Positions 5,877 through 7,071 of a DNA stretch of 7,071 nucleotides are shown one piece after another. Position numbers and translations under genes: made by a program. How positions within the stretch are numbered: position 1 is the first letter of the stretch; the number at the start of each line of letters is the position of its first letter. The stretch is from Candidatus Helarchaeota archaeon (lineage in GTDB: Archaea; Asgardarchaeota; Lokiarchaeia; Helarchaeales; HEL-GB-A), in NCBI GenBank assembly GCA_013375455.1, contig JABXJT010000144.1:1-7071 (forward strand), read 5' to 3'. The notes beneath the pieces are model-generated. The model saw only the letters and a list, made by a program, of their open reading frames with translations. It was not told the origin of the DNA and did not search any database.

Positions 5877-6032
5877 ATGATTAACTCGGACCTTGTCAAC
5901 CGAATTTTCGAGGCGAAATCACCAAAATCATTGTGCGCTGATCTTTTTCGTAATTTGGCGCATATTTACAACTACGATGAGAAACTCGGCTCGTTTGAGC
6001 TCAACGCGGATGAAACCCGGATTACATGGTAA
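5877..6032 (+). CDS. Possible small protein (51 aa), first gene of a mini-operon; unrecognised
   Basis: ATG 5877 to TAA 6030-6032 encodes 51 residues, starting MINSDLVNRIFEAKSPK and ending LNADETRITW. Composition is balanced, with one Cys and a mix of helical and charged residues. About 53% of third positions are G or C by hand count, which is unlike the AT-rich sequence right after it. A TATA box with a BRE-like element sits about 30 bases upstream, and AGGAG touches the ATG, so a leaderless start is more likely than a Shine-Dalgarno-led one. A second short ORF follows with its ribosome binding site overlapping this stop. I do not recognise the family. It could be a genuine small protein or the N-terminal stub of a broken gene; all three frames close soon after 6032. 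Confidence 0.42.
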   Translation: MINSDLVNRIFEAKSPKSLCADLFRNLAHIYNYDEKLGSFELNADETRITW

Positions 6033-6035
6033 GGT

Positions 6036-6042
6036 GAGGTGA
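6036..6042 (+). promoter_or_regulatory. Near-perfect Shine-Dalgarno sequence before a 30-aa ORF
   Basis: GAGGTGA at 6036-6042 matches the expected complement of the 16S rRNA 3' end and lies 8 bases before GTG 6051. It is the best ribosome binding site in the window. A partly overlapping second G-rich unit (GTGAGGG) extends it. Confidence 0.5.
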
Positions 6043-6050
6043 GGGATTGA

Positions 6051-6143
6051 GTGTCACTTCGGGAACTGGTGGCATTAGTGAAGTTTGCGGAGAGAAGAAC
6101 CAATACTAAGTTTGCGGAGAGAAGAACCAATAAATTTTTTTAG
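6051..6143 (+). CDS. Possible 30-aa peptide with a 9-residue tandem repeat; unrecognised
   Basis: GTG 6051 to TAG 6141-6143 encodes 30 residues: MSLRELVALV, then KFAERRTNT, KFAERRTN and KFF. The 27-base DNA repeat is a multiple of three, so the peptide carries two copies of KFAERRTN. Positive charge is high. A near-perfect Shine-Dalgarno sequence lies 8 bases upstream, and a run of seven T residues overlaps the stop, so the unit ends like a transcript. It is in the same frame as the 51-aa ORF, with TAA and TGA between them. No family is recognised. It may be a real micropeptide cotranscribed with the 51-aa ORF, a decayed gene end, or a chance frame across a repeat. An overlapping minus-strand frame also stays open. 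Confidence 0.33.
   Translation: MSLRELVALVKFAERRTNTKFAERRTNKFF
6081..6132. repeat. Tandem direct repeat, 25 bases x 2, period 27
   Basis: Bases 6081-6105 and 6108-6132 are identical over 25 positions, beginning AAGTTTGCGGAG and ending AACCAATA, separated by CT. The perfect identity points to recent duplication. The two-base gap rules out a CRISPR unit. The period is a multiple of three and keeps the 30-aa frame open. Confidence 0.95.
6135..6141 (+). terminator. Oligo-T run overlapping the stop of the 30-aa ORF
   Basis: Seven T residues run straight into the TAG at 6141-6143. The position fits termination of a transcript covering the 51-aa and 30-aa ORFs. The surrounding sequence is AT-rich, so the signal is only moderate. 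Confidence 0.35.
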
Positions 6144-6282
6144 AAATCCTATATATAATTCTTTGAAAAAAGAAATAGAAAAATATTTCTTCTTAAGGTA
6201 TCGGTCTGAAAAATTTAAAATAGATTCGAATATATTTACTTGAAGGGAAATTTCAAATTTTAAAAATATTTGGGGATATTCC

Positions 6283-6993
6283 GTGACAGAAAAAATATTC
6301 AAGATTACTGCTTTAATATATTTTTTCTATGGCCCTTATTATGTTATAGTTTCAATCCTCTATCTATTTTCAGTTATTCCGAGTTTCTATGTTCTTACTT
6401 CTCCTGGTTATTTAAGTGGAATGCCTCACGTTATTTTTACTTTAATAAGATGCATAATGTTTATTTGTTTTGGATGTTGTATTTCAATGGCTTGGATAAA
6501 AGCAGGTAAATTATTTCAAGATATAAAAGCAGAGATTGCTGGTATTCTCTTGATATTCTGGTGTTTATGGACAAATATCTATGAAATCTTTTCTTTATTC
6601 TTCTTTTATTTTCATAAAGGATTCATAAATTTTGGATTTCAATATTACGTGCTTGGAGGCCCTTTAACCATTCTTAACGTGACAATGAGCATGTTGGCCG
6701 TGGCAGGATGGGTTTTACTAAGCATTTTTCTGTTTGGGATGAAGCACACAAATAATATTTTTCTTTATGCCGGAATTTTATGGCTTCTTGCGCCAATTGC
6801 AATATTCGTCATTGAGATCGCGTTAGTAGGCATTTTTCCTCCTTTTTCCCCCTATTTAAATTTTCGATTTTTCTTACAAGGGTATTTAAGTCTTTCATTC
6901 CAAATTCCCCTATCCATAGCGTTAGGAAAAGCCTTTTTACGAATGGATCAGAAGAGCCTCTTTAATTATTTTGCTCAAACAAAAAAAATTTGA
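6283..6993 (+). CDS. Six-helix integral membrane protein; function unknown
   Basis: The 236-residue protein is extremely hydrophobic and aromatic. About six membrane helices are visible near residues 8-32, 50-72, 85-109, 128-151, 159-185 and 196-214, with short loops and a basic C-terminal tail (DQKSLFNYFAQTKKI). Both ends are probably cytoplasmic if the count is right. Cysteines cluster in helix 2 (C57, C62, C65, C66). I recognise no family, transport motif or catalytic signature. The start is GTG at 6283; the in-frame stop TGA at 6241 and the lack of another start codon between leave no real alternative. A weak GGGGAT lies 6-11 bases before it, and AT-rich candidate boxes occur near 6231-6238. 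The gene is clearly more AT-rich than the nucleoside hydrolase and AIM24 genes. Some of that comes from hydrophobic codons, but it may also signal a different origin. No oligo-T terminator follows before the window ends. Confidence 0.82.
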   Translation: MTEKIFKITALIYFFYGPYYVIVSILYLFSVIPSFYVLTSPGYLSGMPHVIFTLIRCIMFICFGCCISMAWIKAGKLFQDIKAEIAGILLIFWCLWTNIYEIFSLFFFYFHKGFINFGFQYYVLGGPLTILNVTMSMLAVAGWVLLSIFLFGMKHTNNIFLYAGILWLLAPIAIFVIEIALVGIFPPFSPYLNFRFFLQGYLSLSFQIPLSIALGKAFLRMDQKSLFNYFAQTKKI

Positions 6994-7071
6994 CTAAAAA
7001 AAACTATTATACCAAAATTTTAACCCATAATATCTAGATATATTCTCTGGGGAATACGCACTTATAAGAAT
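6994..7071. other. AT-rich 3' flank
   Basis: The last 78 bases hold no ORF or RNA gene that I can support. A TTATAAG string at the very end could be a TATA box for a gene beyond the window. Confidence 0.3.

Noticed and set aside
6081..6132. CRISPR array
   Set aside because: There are only two units, with a 2-base gap instead of a spacer and no cas genes.
4034..6286. Shared attccgtga around GTG 4039 and GTG 6283 as a common translation signal
   Set aside because: A 9-base match is expected by chance in a window of this size, and the preferred hydrolase start is the ATG at 4051.
6075..6302. Minus-strand 75-codon frame containing the repeat as SSLRKL twice
   Set aside because: It is low-complexity Phe/Lys/Ser sequence from AT-rich DNA, its start overlaps the beginning of the membrane-protein gene, and no promoter or ribosome binding site supports it. 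The in-frame repeat follows simply from the 27-base period.

Overview
This looks like archaeal DNA, and an Asgard-type archaeon is plausible, but the window has no marker gene that proves it. The main arguments are: TATA-like boxes about 27-31 bases before several start codons (a leaderless layout); oligo-T terminators without strong hairpins; and a secreted protein with four N-glycosylation sequons and a C-terminal proline/glycine-turn, one-helix, basic-residue tail. Base composition is moderately AT-rich and uneven. A membrane-protein gene at the right end is very AT-rich, while two short intergenic stretches are richer in G+C at third codon positions.

Layout. Positions 1-150 (+) are the 3' end of an unrecognised gene. 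Facing it on the minus strand is a two-gene operon, read from 2765 to 186: an FAD-binding oxidoreductase of the GlcD/D-lactate dehydrogenase type, followed 3 bases later by a protein with two 4Fe-4S clusters and two CCG domains (GlcF/HdrD/GlpC type). Together they are expected to oxidise a 2-hydroxy acid or similar substrate and pass electrons through the Fe-S subunit to a quinone, thiol or other carrier. The flavoprotein lacks the usual histidine motifs of the GlcD active site, so the substrate is open. Further along the minus strand (3640-2963) is a secreted, C-terminally anchored protein of unknown function.

From 3641 rightward the clear genes are on the plus strand: a nucleoside hydrolase (4051-4959) with all the catalytic aspartates, an AIM24/TIGR00266-family protein (5017-5697) that may share its transcript, and a six-helix membrane protein (6283-6993) with no recognised family.

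The two long gaps are not empty. The gap 3641-4038 holds a possible 58-codon Cys-containing ORF, starting TTG about 27 bases after a symmetric TATA box and followed by a strong double oligo-T terminator. The gap 5698-6282 holds a possible mini-operon of 51 and 30 codons. Its first ORF is apparently leaderless. The second has a textbook Shine-Dalgarno sequence, a 9-residue in-frame tandem repeat and a T-run at its stop. In both gaps the TATA box is nearly symmetric and has an ORF start about the same distance away on each side, suggesting bidirectional promoters.

The strongest unexplained signal is a near-identical 31/30-base sequence. One copy lies in the promoter region of the flavoprotein gene (2794-2824), the other inside the nucleoside hydrolase gene (4158-4187), where it encodes a conserved motif. 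No defence system, CRISPR array, mobile element, tRNA or rRNA was found.
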